From the NCBI GenBank assembly GCA_035714115.1, contig DASTMO010000078.1:1-64000 (forward strand): a stretch of 64,000 nucleotides of DNA, written 5' to 3'. Shown here in pieces: positions 26,098-33,427 of this stretch. The first letter of the stretch is position 1. Every line of letters starts with the position of its first letter. The position numbers were made by a program, and so were the translations under genes. The DNA is from CAMAVH01 sp035714115 (GTDB lineage: Bacteria > Pseudomonadota > Alphaproteobacteria > SMXQ01). The notes below the pieces were generated by a model. The model had not been told where the DNA came from. It made no database searches and was given only the letters and a program-made list of their open reading frames with translations.

Positions 26098-27183
26098 CTA
26101 AACGTCGAGCGGCGCGACCAGTTCGACGCCTTCGATGCGAACGCCGCGCCCGGTGCGGGTTTCGCGCTGATCCGGCGGGACGGCGCGGCCCTCGGGATCA
26201 TTGAGCCACAGGCGCAGCAGGTGGCGCTTGCGCTCCGGATCGGCCCAATCTTCGTAGCCGCGGCGCGTGTGCAGCATCACCCAATTGTTGAGAAACTGCA
26301 CGTCGCCGCGTTGAAAGCCGATGTCCAGCGCACACTCTTCTACGGTCTGGCGATAGAGCGCCACCGCCTCCTTCTGCGCCGTGGTGAAGGGCGGCACGCC
26401 CGGCAGCTTCTGCGCCTTGTCGATCACCGCGCCGACGCCGATGGCGCTGAAGTAGCCCTCATGAAAAGAGAAGATCGGCTGCTTGAAATAGGGCAATTCG
26501 CCCGGATTGATCTCGCCGCTGCGCGAACGATAGAAGTCCTCGGTCAGAGCCTTCACGAGATCGGGGCGCTGCGCCAACATGCGGTTGTAGACCGTGACGG
26601 AGCTGGCGATGCGGCTTTCGCCGCCCGACCTGGAAGTCTGCAGGCATAGCAGCCCGACATAATCGCACCCATCCGAATGAAAGCGCATCTCGGCATTGGT
26701 GAGATAGCCGCGGGTCTTCGGATCGTCGTAATCGCCGCCGAGATCTTTCACATGACCGAGCACATGGCCTTGCTTGTTCTGCGACATGGCTTGGCCGATG
26801 TAGCTGCCAAGTCCGAGATAGGCGATCGCCGTTTCGGCGCGGTCGAATTCATCGAGCGGGAAGCCGCGCATCATGACGATGCCGCGTCCGTCGAGCAGTT
26901 CGCGGCGCATCTCGCGCAAAGTTTCGGCGAAGCGGCCGAGCGGGAAGCCGCCTTTGGCGGCATCGACAAGCGGTTTGCCGCTGCGCTTGAAGGCAGCGAC
27001 GGCGTCGACGAGTTCCCCAACATCGGCCTCGGTGAGGCTGTAGCTCCAGGTCGCGACATTGCGCAATTCATTGGCAAGCCAGCCTGCGGGATCGACAATC
27101 GGATCCATAGCCCGCGCCGGCTGACGCCGCGCGCTCACATAGCTGCGAAAACCATGCTGTGACGCTTCGCTTGAAAGGTTCAT
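26098..27183 (-). CDS. TauD/TfdA family Fe(II)/2-oxoglutarate-dependent dioxygenase
   Basis: A 361-residue non-haem iron oxygenase. The 2-His-1-carboxylate facial triad can be read as HSD in MRFHSDGCDYV and the distal His in NNWVMLHTRRGYEDW. The following Arg in HLLRLWL would bind 2-oxoglutarate. The ATG at 27183 has GGGGAG six bases upstream. The alternative ATG two codons earlier abuts that site. Family members hydroxylate small organic compounds, releasing sulfite, aldehyde or similar. It lies 125 bases upstream of mmsA on the same strand, so the two may form an operon in which a hydroxylation product reaches the aldehyde dehydrogenase. The substrate is not known. Confidence 0.85.
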   Translation of the reverse strand: MNLSSEASQHGFRSYVSARRQPARAMDPIVDPAGWLANELRNVATWSYSLTEADVGELVDAVAAFKRSGKPLVDAAKGGFPLGRFAETLREMRRELLDGRGIVMMRGFPLDEFDRAETAIAYLGLGSYIGQAMSQNKQGHVLGHVKDLGGDYDDPKTRGYLTNAEMRFHSDGCDYVGLLCLQTSRSGGESRIASSVTVYNRMLAQRPDLVKALTEDFYRSRSGEINPGELPYFKQPIFSFHEGYFSAIGVGAVIDKAQKLPGVPPFTTAQKEAVALYRQTVEECALDIGFQRGDVQFLNNWVMLHTRRGYEDWADPERKRHLLRLWLNDPEGRAVPPDQRETRTGRGVRIEGVELVAPLDV

Positions 27184-27327
27184 GGCCATCTCCCCATGTC
27201 GTTTTACGCCAGCTTTATCCAGCGAGTCACATCATGCAACACCGCTTGTGCGCGGCATGGCATGCAAGAGACATGCTATCTCTGGCATCGACGCAGGAGA
27301 GTGCGATTTTTTCGCTTGTTGAAACGC

Positions 27328-29241
27328 TCAGGCGCTGGCGCGCGCAAGCGCGACGACATTCGCGCCGGTTCCCGCGCGCGGCAGGCTGATCACCACGGCC
27401 GTGCCGACACCGGGCTGGCTGAAGATATCGAGACGGCCGCTGTGCAACTCGACGAGAACCTTCGTCAGCGGCAGGCCGAGGCCGGTACCTTCGTAACGGC
27501 GGGCCAAGCGATTGTCGACCTGACCGAACGGCGCGAGCGCGATGGGTATGTCCTCCGGCGCGATGCCTATGCCCGTGTCGGTGACACGAATTTCCAGATG
27601 CTCGTCGTCGATCTCGCGCGCCGTGACCGAAACTCGCCCCCGCGCCTGGGTGAACTTGACGGCGTTCGACATGAGATTGAGCAGAACTTGACGCAACTTT
27701 GCCGCCTCGCCGAACACCAGAAGCGGCATGTTGGGATAATCGAGCTCGAAGGTGAGATCGGCGGCGCGGCACTGCTCGCGAATCATCGTCGCCGAGGATT
27801 CCAGCACTTTGCGCAAATCGACCATCTCGGGATTGAGCTGCAATTTCCCGGCATCGCTCTTGGCGAGGTCGAGCACGCTGTTGATGATGTCGAGCAGGTG
27901 ACGGCCGCTCTGCAGGATGTCGTTCGAATAGCCGACATATTTGGCATTGCCGACGGGGCCGAGAATCTGGCCGGAGATGATCTCCGAGAAACCGATCACG
28001 GCGTTGAGCGGCGTGCGCAGTTCATGGCTCATGTTGGCGAGGAAGTTGGTCTTGGCCATGCTGGCCTCTTCGGCCGCCCGCTTGGCTTCCTTGAAGCGCT
28101 GCTCGCGCTGCTTGATGTCCGTGAAATCGCTCAGGAACAGGAAGAAGCCGCCGTCCTGGGTTTCGCTATGGGTAAAACGCACCCAGCGGCCATCATCGAG
28201 CTCATGTTCGCCGGCGACGAGCAGCTCGCCGACCATATTCTCCGATCCGACCAGCCGCTTGTCGGCGAGGCGCAAATGGATGAGATCGAGCACGGCGGAG
28301 AAATCCATGCCCTCGACCAGATAGGGCGCGGCGGTCGGGAAGAAGCGCGCGATCTGGCTGTTCGCGATCACGATCTTGCCCTTCGCGTCGATCAGCGCCA
28401 TGCCTTCCCGCGAGCTTTCGAGCGCGTCGATCAGGCGGTTTTGGGCTGAGCGGCGCTGCGCCATCTCGCGCTCCATCATGACGCGGATGCTTTGCTGCAT
28501 GAAGGACATGGAGCGCAGAAGCGCGCCGGTCTCGTCGCGATTGCCCGCCGGAATCTGGGTGTTGAGTTCGCCGCTCGCGATGCGGTCGGCCGCCGCCGCG
28601 GCCGCGGTGAGCGGGCGGACGATGCGCCGGGTCAGCAGAAAAGCGATGACGCCGGACAGCAACAACGCGAAGCCGAGCGCGCCGAGGCTGACATATTCGT
28701 AATTGTTGATCGCCCAGACAGCCTTGCGCCGCTCGATGAAGGTATGGCCGGCGATCAGCTCGGTCAGCACATCGAAACGGTCGACCAGCCGGTTGCCGAG
28801 ACGCAACAGCTCCTTGTCCGTCGCCGGGTCGCCGCCCGCCAGACGATGCTCGTTCCAATCGGCGAACAGCGTCTTGATCTCGCCGATGACGGCGCGCTCG
28901 TTGGGCGCCAAGGAACGTTGCTCGGCGATGGCGAGATCTTCGAGAAACGTCTCGCTGAGATCGCCGATCGTCTGGTCGATCTGCGGATAATCCCGGGCAG
29001 GCGCCCCGGCGCGGCGCAGCAGCTCCTTGTCCATGCGCGAGAAACTGAGGCTGGCCGAACGGGCGAAGTTGATCGCCATGAGCGGCCCGTCATAAGTCTG
29101 CACGACGAGCTGGCCGGCGGCGAACAGCACATAGATGCCGTAAGCGCCCAGCGCCCCGGTGATCAAGCCCATGGCGACGAACGCCGCGAAGATCGCAGCG
29201 CGAATCGAACGCCCTTTCGATGTCGTGGCTTGCGCCGACAT
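27328..29241 (-). CDS. membrane sensor histidine kinase (HAMP-PAS-HisKA-HATPase)
   Basis: Numbered from a start five codons upstream (29256, 642 residues). TM helix 1 spans about 18-44. A periplasmic helical sensor region spans about 45-187, TM helix 2 about 188-210, HAMP about 210-262 and PAS about 275-385. HisKA has the phospho-accepting His near 411 in MSHELRTPLNAV. The ATPase domain has NLMSNAVKFT, DTGIGIAPED and GTGLGLPL. No receiver domain or response regulator gene is adjacent. The ATG at 29241 has AGAAGGG upstream. It is last in the operon after the DUF3034, globin and cupredoxin genes, 73 bases behind the cupredoxin gene, so it may read a periplasmic state that those proteins set. 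Confidence 0.9.
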   Translation of the reverse strand: MSAQATTSKGRSIRAAIFAAFVAMGLITGALGAYGIYVLFAAGQLVVQTYDGPLMAINFARSASLSFSRMDKELLRRAGAPARDYPQIDQTIGDLSETFLEDLAIAEQRSLAPNERAVIGEIKTLFADWNEHRLAGGDPATDKELLRLGNRLVDRFDVLTELIAGHTFIERRKAVWAINNYEYVSLGALGFALLLSGVIAFLLTRRIVRPLTAAAAAADRIASGELNTQIPAGNRDETGALLRSMSFMQQSIRVMMEREMAQRRSAQNRLIDALESSREGMALIDAKGKIVIANSQIARFFPTAAPYLVEGMDFSAVLDLIHLRLADKRLVGSENMVGELLVAGEHELDDGRWVRFTHSETQDGGFFLFLSDFTDIKQREQRFKEAKRAAEEASMAKTNFLANMSHELRTPLNAVIGFSEIISGQILGPVGNAKYVGYSNDILQSGRHLLDIINSVLDLAKSDAGKLQLNPEMVDLRKVLESSATMIREQCRAADLTFELDYPNMPLLVFGEAAKLRQVLLNLMSNAVKFTQARGRVSVTAREIDDEHLEIRVTDTGIGIAPEDIPIALAPFGQVDNRLARRYEGTGLGLPLTKVLVELHSGRLDIFSQPGVGTAVVISLPRAGTGANVVALARASA

Positions 29242-29314
29242 GGAGCCCTTCTTCATGCGAACCGCCCAGCGCCGTTGCGCGGCGATCTATGCGGTATCCC
29301 GAACCGCGACGGCG

Positions 29315-29671
29315 CTATTTAACGTTGACCGTCAGCAGCATCTTGGGATGGATATGGCACTTCACCTCAAAGACGCCGGCCGCGGTGAACTCGACCGGAA
29401 TGACCTGCCCGGGATCGGATTCGGCCGAATCGAACTTGAAGCTGCGCGAGTCGATGAAAATCTGATGGATGAATTCGTCGTCGTTGACGAAATTCACCGT
29501 ATCGCCGCGTTCGATGGCCAGCTCCTTCAAGTTGAAGGCGCGGCCTTTCTGCGAGACGTCGAAGACGCTCTTGGCGAAGGCCAGCGTGCCGCTCAGGCCG
29601 GCGGAAAAGACCGTGGCGGCGACCAAAGCTTCGCGCCAAAAGCGCGCCATATGGAGCAATCTGCGCATCAT
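29315..29671 (-). CDS. exported cupredoxin ('methylamine utilization protein'-type)
   Basis: A 118-residue single-domain blue-copper-like protein. The signal peptide ends near TLAFA. The type 1 copper ligands appear in order: His in DDEFIHQIF, then Cys, His and Met in VKCHIHPKM. Spacing (C-x2-H-x2-M) is as in small cupredoxins often annotated as methylamine utilisation proteins. Its start codon overlaps the globin stop (ATGA), so the two are translationally coupled. Predicted role: periplasmic one-electron carrier, perhaps exchanging electrons with the globin. No methylamine dehydrogenase gene is present in the window, so the common annotation is not supported. Confidence 0.87.
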   Translation of the reverse strand: MMRRLLHMARFWREALVAATVFSAGLSGTLAFAKSVFDVSQKGRAFNLKELAIERGDTVNFVNDDEFIHQIFIDSRSFKFDSAESDPGQVIPVEFTAAGVFEVKCHIHPKMLLTVNVK

Positions 29672-30144
29672 CGCGTCACCACATCGCGCTGCATGGCAGC
29701 CAGCAGCGCCATCAAACGGTTCTGAGTGCGGAAGGGAATACCGACTTTATCCATGGCGAACTGCACGTTTTCAGCGAGCGCATTGAAACTCGCCTGATTG
29801 AGATGAAGCCCCTTATGCGCGGCATACATGTCGCGGCCGGCATAGCGGCAAGGGCCGCCGCTGATGACGCAAAAATGGTCGACAAGGCGGCTCTTCAGAC
29901 GCTCGATGTTGATGTTGTCGAACTCGTCCTTGATGCGCGGATCGGCGAGGAAATTATCCATCGCCGCATCGATGATCTTGGCGATGCCGGCCGTCTCGCC
30001 GAGATCGCGATAGAGCGCATCATCGGCGGCATGGCCGTGGCGGACCAAGCCGAAGGCCATGACGGCGGCGGCCACCAGAAGAACGGAGAAGACCCGGGTC
30101 AAGCGCCCGCGCATGGCGCGGAGCGAAGCTGCGGTCGCGGCCAT
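29668..30144 (-). CDS. exported group 1 truncated haemoglobin
   Basis: A 158-residue protein with an N-terminal hydrophobic signal segment (RVFSVLLVAAAVMAFGLV, cleaved near HGHAAD), followed by a 2-on-2 globin. The proximal His is in DMYAAHKGLHL. The GGP-containing EF region reads HFCVISGGPCRYAGRD, with two cysteines that could form a disulfide outside the cytosol. At helix B, where most group 1 globins have Phe-Tyr, this reads IIDAAMDNFLADP, so the distal tyrosine B10 appears replaced by Met. The start overlaps the DUF3034 stop (TGATG) and the stop overlaps the cupredoxin start. An exported truncated globin is unusual. NO or O2 chemistry in the periplasm is inferred. Confidence 0.88.
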   Translation of the reverse strand: MAATAASLRAMRGRLTRVFSVLLVAAAVMAFGLVRHGHAADDALYRDLGETAGIAKIIDAAMDNFLADPRIKDEFDNINIERLKSRLVDHFCVISGGPCRYAGRDMYAAHKGLHLNQASFNALAENVQFAMDKVGIPFRTQNRLMALLAAMQRDVVTR

Positions 30145-31052
30145 CAGAACCCCGCCTGCAAAGAGAAGTAGAAGCCGTTCTGCTCTTTCGTGGTGGCGAT
30201 GTCGCCGAGCATGACGTAAGCGGCGGTGATCGAGATGTTCTTGTTGACGAAGAAGGCAGCGAAGATATCGCCGGCATTCTCTTCCTTGGCGAAGGCGAGG
30301 TTGTCGGGCTTGCTGCGGAATTCCGCGCCGACCGCGATCTGGCGATGCAGCAGATAGGCGAGCGAGCCCTCGAACTGCAGGGTGTAATCGTCGTTCTTAT
30401 CGCCGCCGAAACCGAGGATGCCGTACTGATTGGCGCGCGTGGCGCGCAGCGTGGCATTGGCCAGAACGCTCTGCGCCAGAAACAGCTTGCTCGCCGCGAC
30501 ATAATAATCGACGCCCGTGTCGTCCTTCGCGCCGAGCGACTTCACGGTCGCGTAGCGGTCGTTGATCTTGTACTGCGCGCCGACCGAAACCTGGGGCAGC
30601 CAGCCGTCCTGATCGAAGATGGCGTCGCCGAACAGGCGGACCTTGGCGCCGATGATGTCCTGGTGAAAGGTGAAGCCGCGGCCCAGGCCGAGCGTGGCGC
30701 CGGTGTCGCCGGTCTGAAAAGCTTGGCGGGCATAGGACAGTTCAACGCGATCGAACAGGCCGACGGCGACGCCGCCTGTCTGCAGATCGTAATCGTTCAG
30801 GCCGACATAGGTGTAATGGACGTTGCCGCCGATGGCGTCGCGCGTGCCGTAGCCGCTGATCAAGGCCCAAGGCACCAAGCCGCCGCCGCCCGCGCCTTCG
30901 ATCGGCGAGACGCCGCCCGTCATCAAGAGCTTGCCGCTGTCGAACAGATCGTCGGCCGCAGCGCCACGCGCGCCGCCGAAAAGAGCGGCGCAGACGAGCG
31001 CGATGGCGAGGCTGCGGAATGGGGAGACAAGGAAAGCGAACAAACGGGTCAT
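30144..31052 (-). CDS. DUF3034 family outer-membrane-type protein
   Basis: A 302-residue exported protein. The signal peptide spans about residues 12-32 (ALFGGARGAAAD). The mature part starts GKLLMTGGVSPIEGAGGGG, the DUF3034 hallmark. It continues with many alternating short strands rich in Gly, Tyr and Phe and ends in FYFSLQAGF, a C-terminal aromatic typical of outer-membrane beta-barrels. Function is not established. It is the first gene of a coupled operon with the exported globin, the cupredoxin and a histidine kinase, so it is plausibly a channel or anchor for that periplasmic module. The upstream region is AT-rich and carries two palindromes. Confidence 0.85.
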   Translation of the reverse strand: MTRLFAFLVSPFRSLAIALVCAALFGGARGAAADDLFDSGKLLMTGGVSPIEGAGGGGLVPWALISGYGTRDAIGGNVHYTYVGLNDYDLQTGGVAVGLFDRVELSYARQAFQTGDTGATLGLGRGFTFHQDIIGAKVRLFGDAIFDQDGWLPQVSVGAQYKINDRYATVKSLGAKDDTGVDYYVAASKLFLAQSVLANATLRATRANQYGILGFGGDKNDDYTLQFEGSLAYLLHRQIAVGAEFRSKPDNLAFAKEENAGDIFAAFFVNKNISITAAYVMLGDIATTKEQNGFYFSLQAGF

Positions 31053-31105
31053 GGTTTCTGATCGCGAAAATGGCCCAGCGATTTAATGAGCCAGCCCGTT
31101 AATTA

Positions 31106-31117
31106 ATACTTAAGTAT
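31106..31117. promoter_or_regulatory. 12-bp perfect palindrome upstream of the DUF3034 operon
   Basis: ATACTTAAGTAT is self-complementary and lies in the most AT-rich stretch of the window, 54-65 bases upstream of the DUF3034 start. It could be a regulator site or overlap a -10 region for leftward transcription. Position and symmetry are seen. Function is inferred. Confidence 0.4.
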
Positions 31118-31183
31118 GGGGAGGCATTTCGGGCCTAACTCGGCCTGTTCTGCGGATTTGCGAGCCATTTAAGGACTAACCGT

Positions 31184-31203
31184 AGGAATACGTTCGTATT
31201 CCT
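31184..31203. promoter_or_regulatory. 20-bp perfect inverted repeat upstream of the DUF3034 operon
   Basis: AGGAATACG and CGTATTCCT form perfect 9-bp arms around a TT centre, 132-151 bases upstream of the DUF3034 start. A dimeric regulator would fit. On the minus strand the GGAAT followed by CGGTT 15 bases later also faintly resembles an extracytoplasmic-function sigma promoter. The only genes it could serve are the leftward operon or, less likely, the end of the Bug protein gene. Confidence 0.5.
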
Positions 31204-31222
31204 CCCTTGGATCAGATCCGAC

Positions 31223-31251
31223 AAAAAAACGGCCGGTCTTACGACCGGCCG
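31223..31251 (-). terminator. intrinsic terminator after Bug protein 3
   Basis: On the minus strand the stem CGGCCGGTC / GACCGGCCG (31230-31238 with 31243-31251) has a four-base loop and runs into seven thymines (31223-31229). It lies 31 bases past the stop of the Bug protein gene. Confidence 0.9.
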
Positions 31252-31281
31252 TTGGCTCAGTGGCGGGCTTCGCCCGTCACA

Positions 31282-32331
31282 TCATTTGCCGACTTCCTTT
31301 TCGCCGGCCCCGCCGTTGCGGAAGGCGTTCACGCGCTCGACGATCTCTTTGGGTGTGTCGTAGAGCTTCACCAGCAAGCGGGTGATCTCCTCGCCGCTGA
31401 TCGTGTCGATCTCGATATTCTGCTTCTGCGCATCGGCGAGCAGCGCCGGATCCTTGGAAGCGGCCGCGAAGGCCTGACGCAAGGCCGCGGCGCGGTCGGC
31501 CGGCAGGTTCGGCGGCGCGGCGAAGGGACGGCCCATCTCCTGAGTCGCGAACACCAGTTCGAGCGCCGTCTTGTCCTCCGCCTTCTGCACCAGATCCATC
31601 ATAAGCGGCACGTCCGGCAGCTCCGGATGCGGCTTGAAGGAGAACTGCGCCAGCATGTTCAACTTCTTGTCGGTGATCCAGTTCGGCCGCGTCGTCTTCA
31701 GGCTGGCCCAGCCGAAGCCGCAACGCCCTTCGACCTCGCCGCGCTCCATGGCGAGCGGAATGTCCGAGCCGCTGTAGCCGCGGATGATCTGGAATTTGGT
31801 GCCGAGCATCGAGTTCATCATGCGCGGCATCACCGAATCGGAGGCCGCCGCCGCGTCCGAGCCGACCGGGATCGAGATCTTCTTGGCGTCTTCCACCGTC
31901 TTCACCTTGGATTCGTGCCAGGTGAAGCAAACGCTGGTCTGCTTGGCCATGCTGCCGATCCAGGTGAACTGGCGGCCGTCGAACTGGGTGCCGCGCGGCG
32001 AGACCAGCGGCTCCAGGCCCATGCGCTCATGGAAAATGCCGAACGACAGACCATCCTTCGGCGCGACGTTGTAAAGGAAGTTGGCAAGGATGAGGCCCGT
32101 GCCGCCTTCCATGATCTTGAGCACGGTCGTCGGATTGCCCGGAATATGCTTGCCGATATGCAGCTCGAGCAGACGGGCGTAGGCCGAATAGGCGCCGGCG
32201 GCGGAATGGCCGCTGTAGATCGTCAGCGTCTTGCCTTTGTAGAAGTCGGCGACGGACTGCGCCGCAGCGCTGCCGCTGACGGCGGCGAGCATCGCGGCGG
32301 ACAGAGTGAGGGCGTGAAGAGCTTTAGTCAT
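31282..32331 (-). CDS. Bug-type periplasmic binding protein 3
   Basis: A 349-residue exported solute-binding protein. The signal peptide is cleaved near SAAAQ and the mature start SVADFYKGKTLTIYSG is recognisably like copies 1 and 2. The family loop is present as SAAGAYSAYARLLELHI, and GYSGSDIPLAMERGEVEGR corresponds to the GYPGGAD motif of the other two. The changed ligand loop (VGSDAAAASDS) suggests a different ligand. It is a monocistronic unit with its own terminator. As with the other two, no partner permease is in the window. It is divergent from cobF. Confidence 0.84.
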   Translation of the reverse strand: MTKALHALTLSAAMLAAVSGSAAAQSVADFYKGKTLTIYSGHSAAGAYSAYARLLELHIGKHIPGNPTTVLKIMEGGTGLILANFLYNVAPKDGLSFGIFHERMGLEPLVSPRGTQFDGRQFTWIGSMAKQTSVCFTWHESKVKTVEDAKKISIPVGSDAAAASDSVMPRMMNSMLGTKFQIIRGYSGSDIPLAMERGEVEGRCGFGWASLKTTRPNWITDKKLNMLAQFSFKPHPELPDVPLMMDLVQKAEDKTALELVFATQEMGRPFAAPPNLPADRAAALRQAFAAASKDPALLADAQKQNIEIDTISGEEITRLLVKLYDTPKEIVERVNAFRNGGAGEKEVGK

Positions 32332-32540
32332 GTGAGGGTCATCTCCCAGTGCGAGGCCTTGGCGGCCTCTTGTTGCCGCGTCAATGACGGACGCGTACGT
32401 CTTCGGCGCTGTTGTTATGGCGGTGCGCCGTCCTATGGCGGCGATGTTAGCCGCAAGCGCGCGGCGCGCCCAGAACCAATCGCCCCCGCCTTATCCGAAG
32501 CGGAGCGTTATGCTACAAATTGCCGCGAGCTTTCAACGGA

Positions 32541-33320
32541 ATGACCCAGATGCGCACCCTTCTCGTCATCGGCATCGGCGCCGGCGACCCCAACCATGTC
32601 ACCATGCAGGCGGTCAATGCGCTCAACCGCGTCGACGTTTTTCTGCTGCCCGACAAGGGCGCGGATAAGGACGGCCTGCGCGCGCTGCGCCGCGAGATCT
32701 GCCAACGCTTCATCGACAAAGGCCGGACCTACCGCTTCGCCGAAATGGCGATGCCCGAGCGTGAAATTCTCGCAGGGGACGCCTATCAGGGCGGAATTGA
32801 AACTTGGCGGGCCGCCGTGACCGCCGGCTTCGAACGCTTCATCGCCGAGGAGGTGCCCGACGGACAATGCGGCGGCTTTCTCGTCTGGGGCGATCCGGCG
32901 ATCTACGACGGCACGATCCGCATCCTCGACGAGATCCGCGCCAAGGGGACACTCGATTTCGAGGTCGAGGTGATCCCCGGCATCAGCAGCGTCGCCGCTT
33001 TGGCCGCGCGCCATCGCGTGCCGCTCAATCGCATTGGCGAGTCGATCCAGATCACCACCGGCCGCAGGCTGGAGGCCGGCTGGCCGGCCGACGCCGACAA
33101 TCTCGTCGTCATGCTCGACGGTCGCCAGGCTTATGAACGCGTCGCCGACCCCGACGTCGAAATTTTCTGGGGCGCTTATGTCGGCAGCGCCGACGAAATC
33201 CTGATCTCCGGCCCGCTGCCGGAGATGGCGGCGAAAATCTCCGCCGCGCGCGCCGCAGCGCAAGCGAAGCACGGCTGGATCATGGACAGCTACCTGCTCC
33301 GCAAGAAGCGTCCATCCTGA
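32541..33320 (+). CDS. cobF: precorrin-6A synthase (deacetylating)
   Basis: Methylates precorrin-5 at C-1 with release of acetate in aerobic cobalamin biosynthesis. The tetrapyrrole methylase fold shows VIGIGAGDPNHVTMQAVNAL at the start, the SAM-binding GGFLVWGDPAIYD, and VIPGISSVAALAARH. The ending GWIMDSYLLRKK fits CobF. The start is ambiguous between ATG at 32541 and 32550. An in-frame TTG at 32520 has no ribosome site. No other corrin-ring gene or recognisable cobalamin riboswitch is adjacent, so it is an isolated member of the pathway. A cobalamin adenosyltransferase gene lies 20 kb away. Confidence 0.9.
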   Translation: MTQMRTLLVIGIGAGDPNHVTMQAVNALNRVDVFLLPDKGADKDGLRALRREICQRFIDKGRTYRFAEMAMPEREILAGDAYQGGIETWRAAVTAGFERFIAEEVPDGQCGGFLVWGDPAIYDGTIRILDEIRAKGTLDFEVEVIPGISSVAALAARHRVPLNRIGESIQITTGRRLEAGWPADADNLVVMLDGRQAYERVADPDVEIFWGAYVGSADEILISGPLPEMAAKISAARAAAQAKHGWIMDSYLLRKKRPS

Positions 33321-33427
33321 CAGGATGAGCGTTTTGTGACGAAGACGCCCAATTCCATCGCAACTGGAACGGGACCGTCGCGCTCTCGTTTTGCTGAGGC
33401 CCGTCGCTCTTTCGGAGTGACGGTTCC

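Noticed and set aside
27260..27276. Inverted repeat GCATG-N7-CATGC upstream of the TauD-type dioxygenase gene
   Set aside because: Arms of five bases are too short to stand out by chance in this composition, and no second copy was seen.
32332..32540. Possible cobalamin riboswitch upstream of cobF
   Set aside because: I looked for the conserved B12-box type sequence and did not find it. The region shows no convincing structure.
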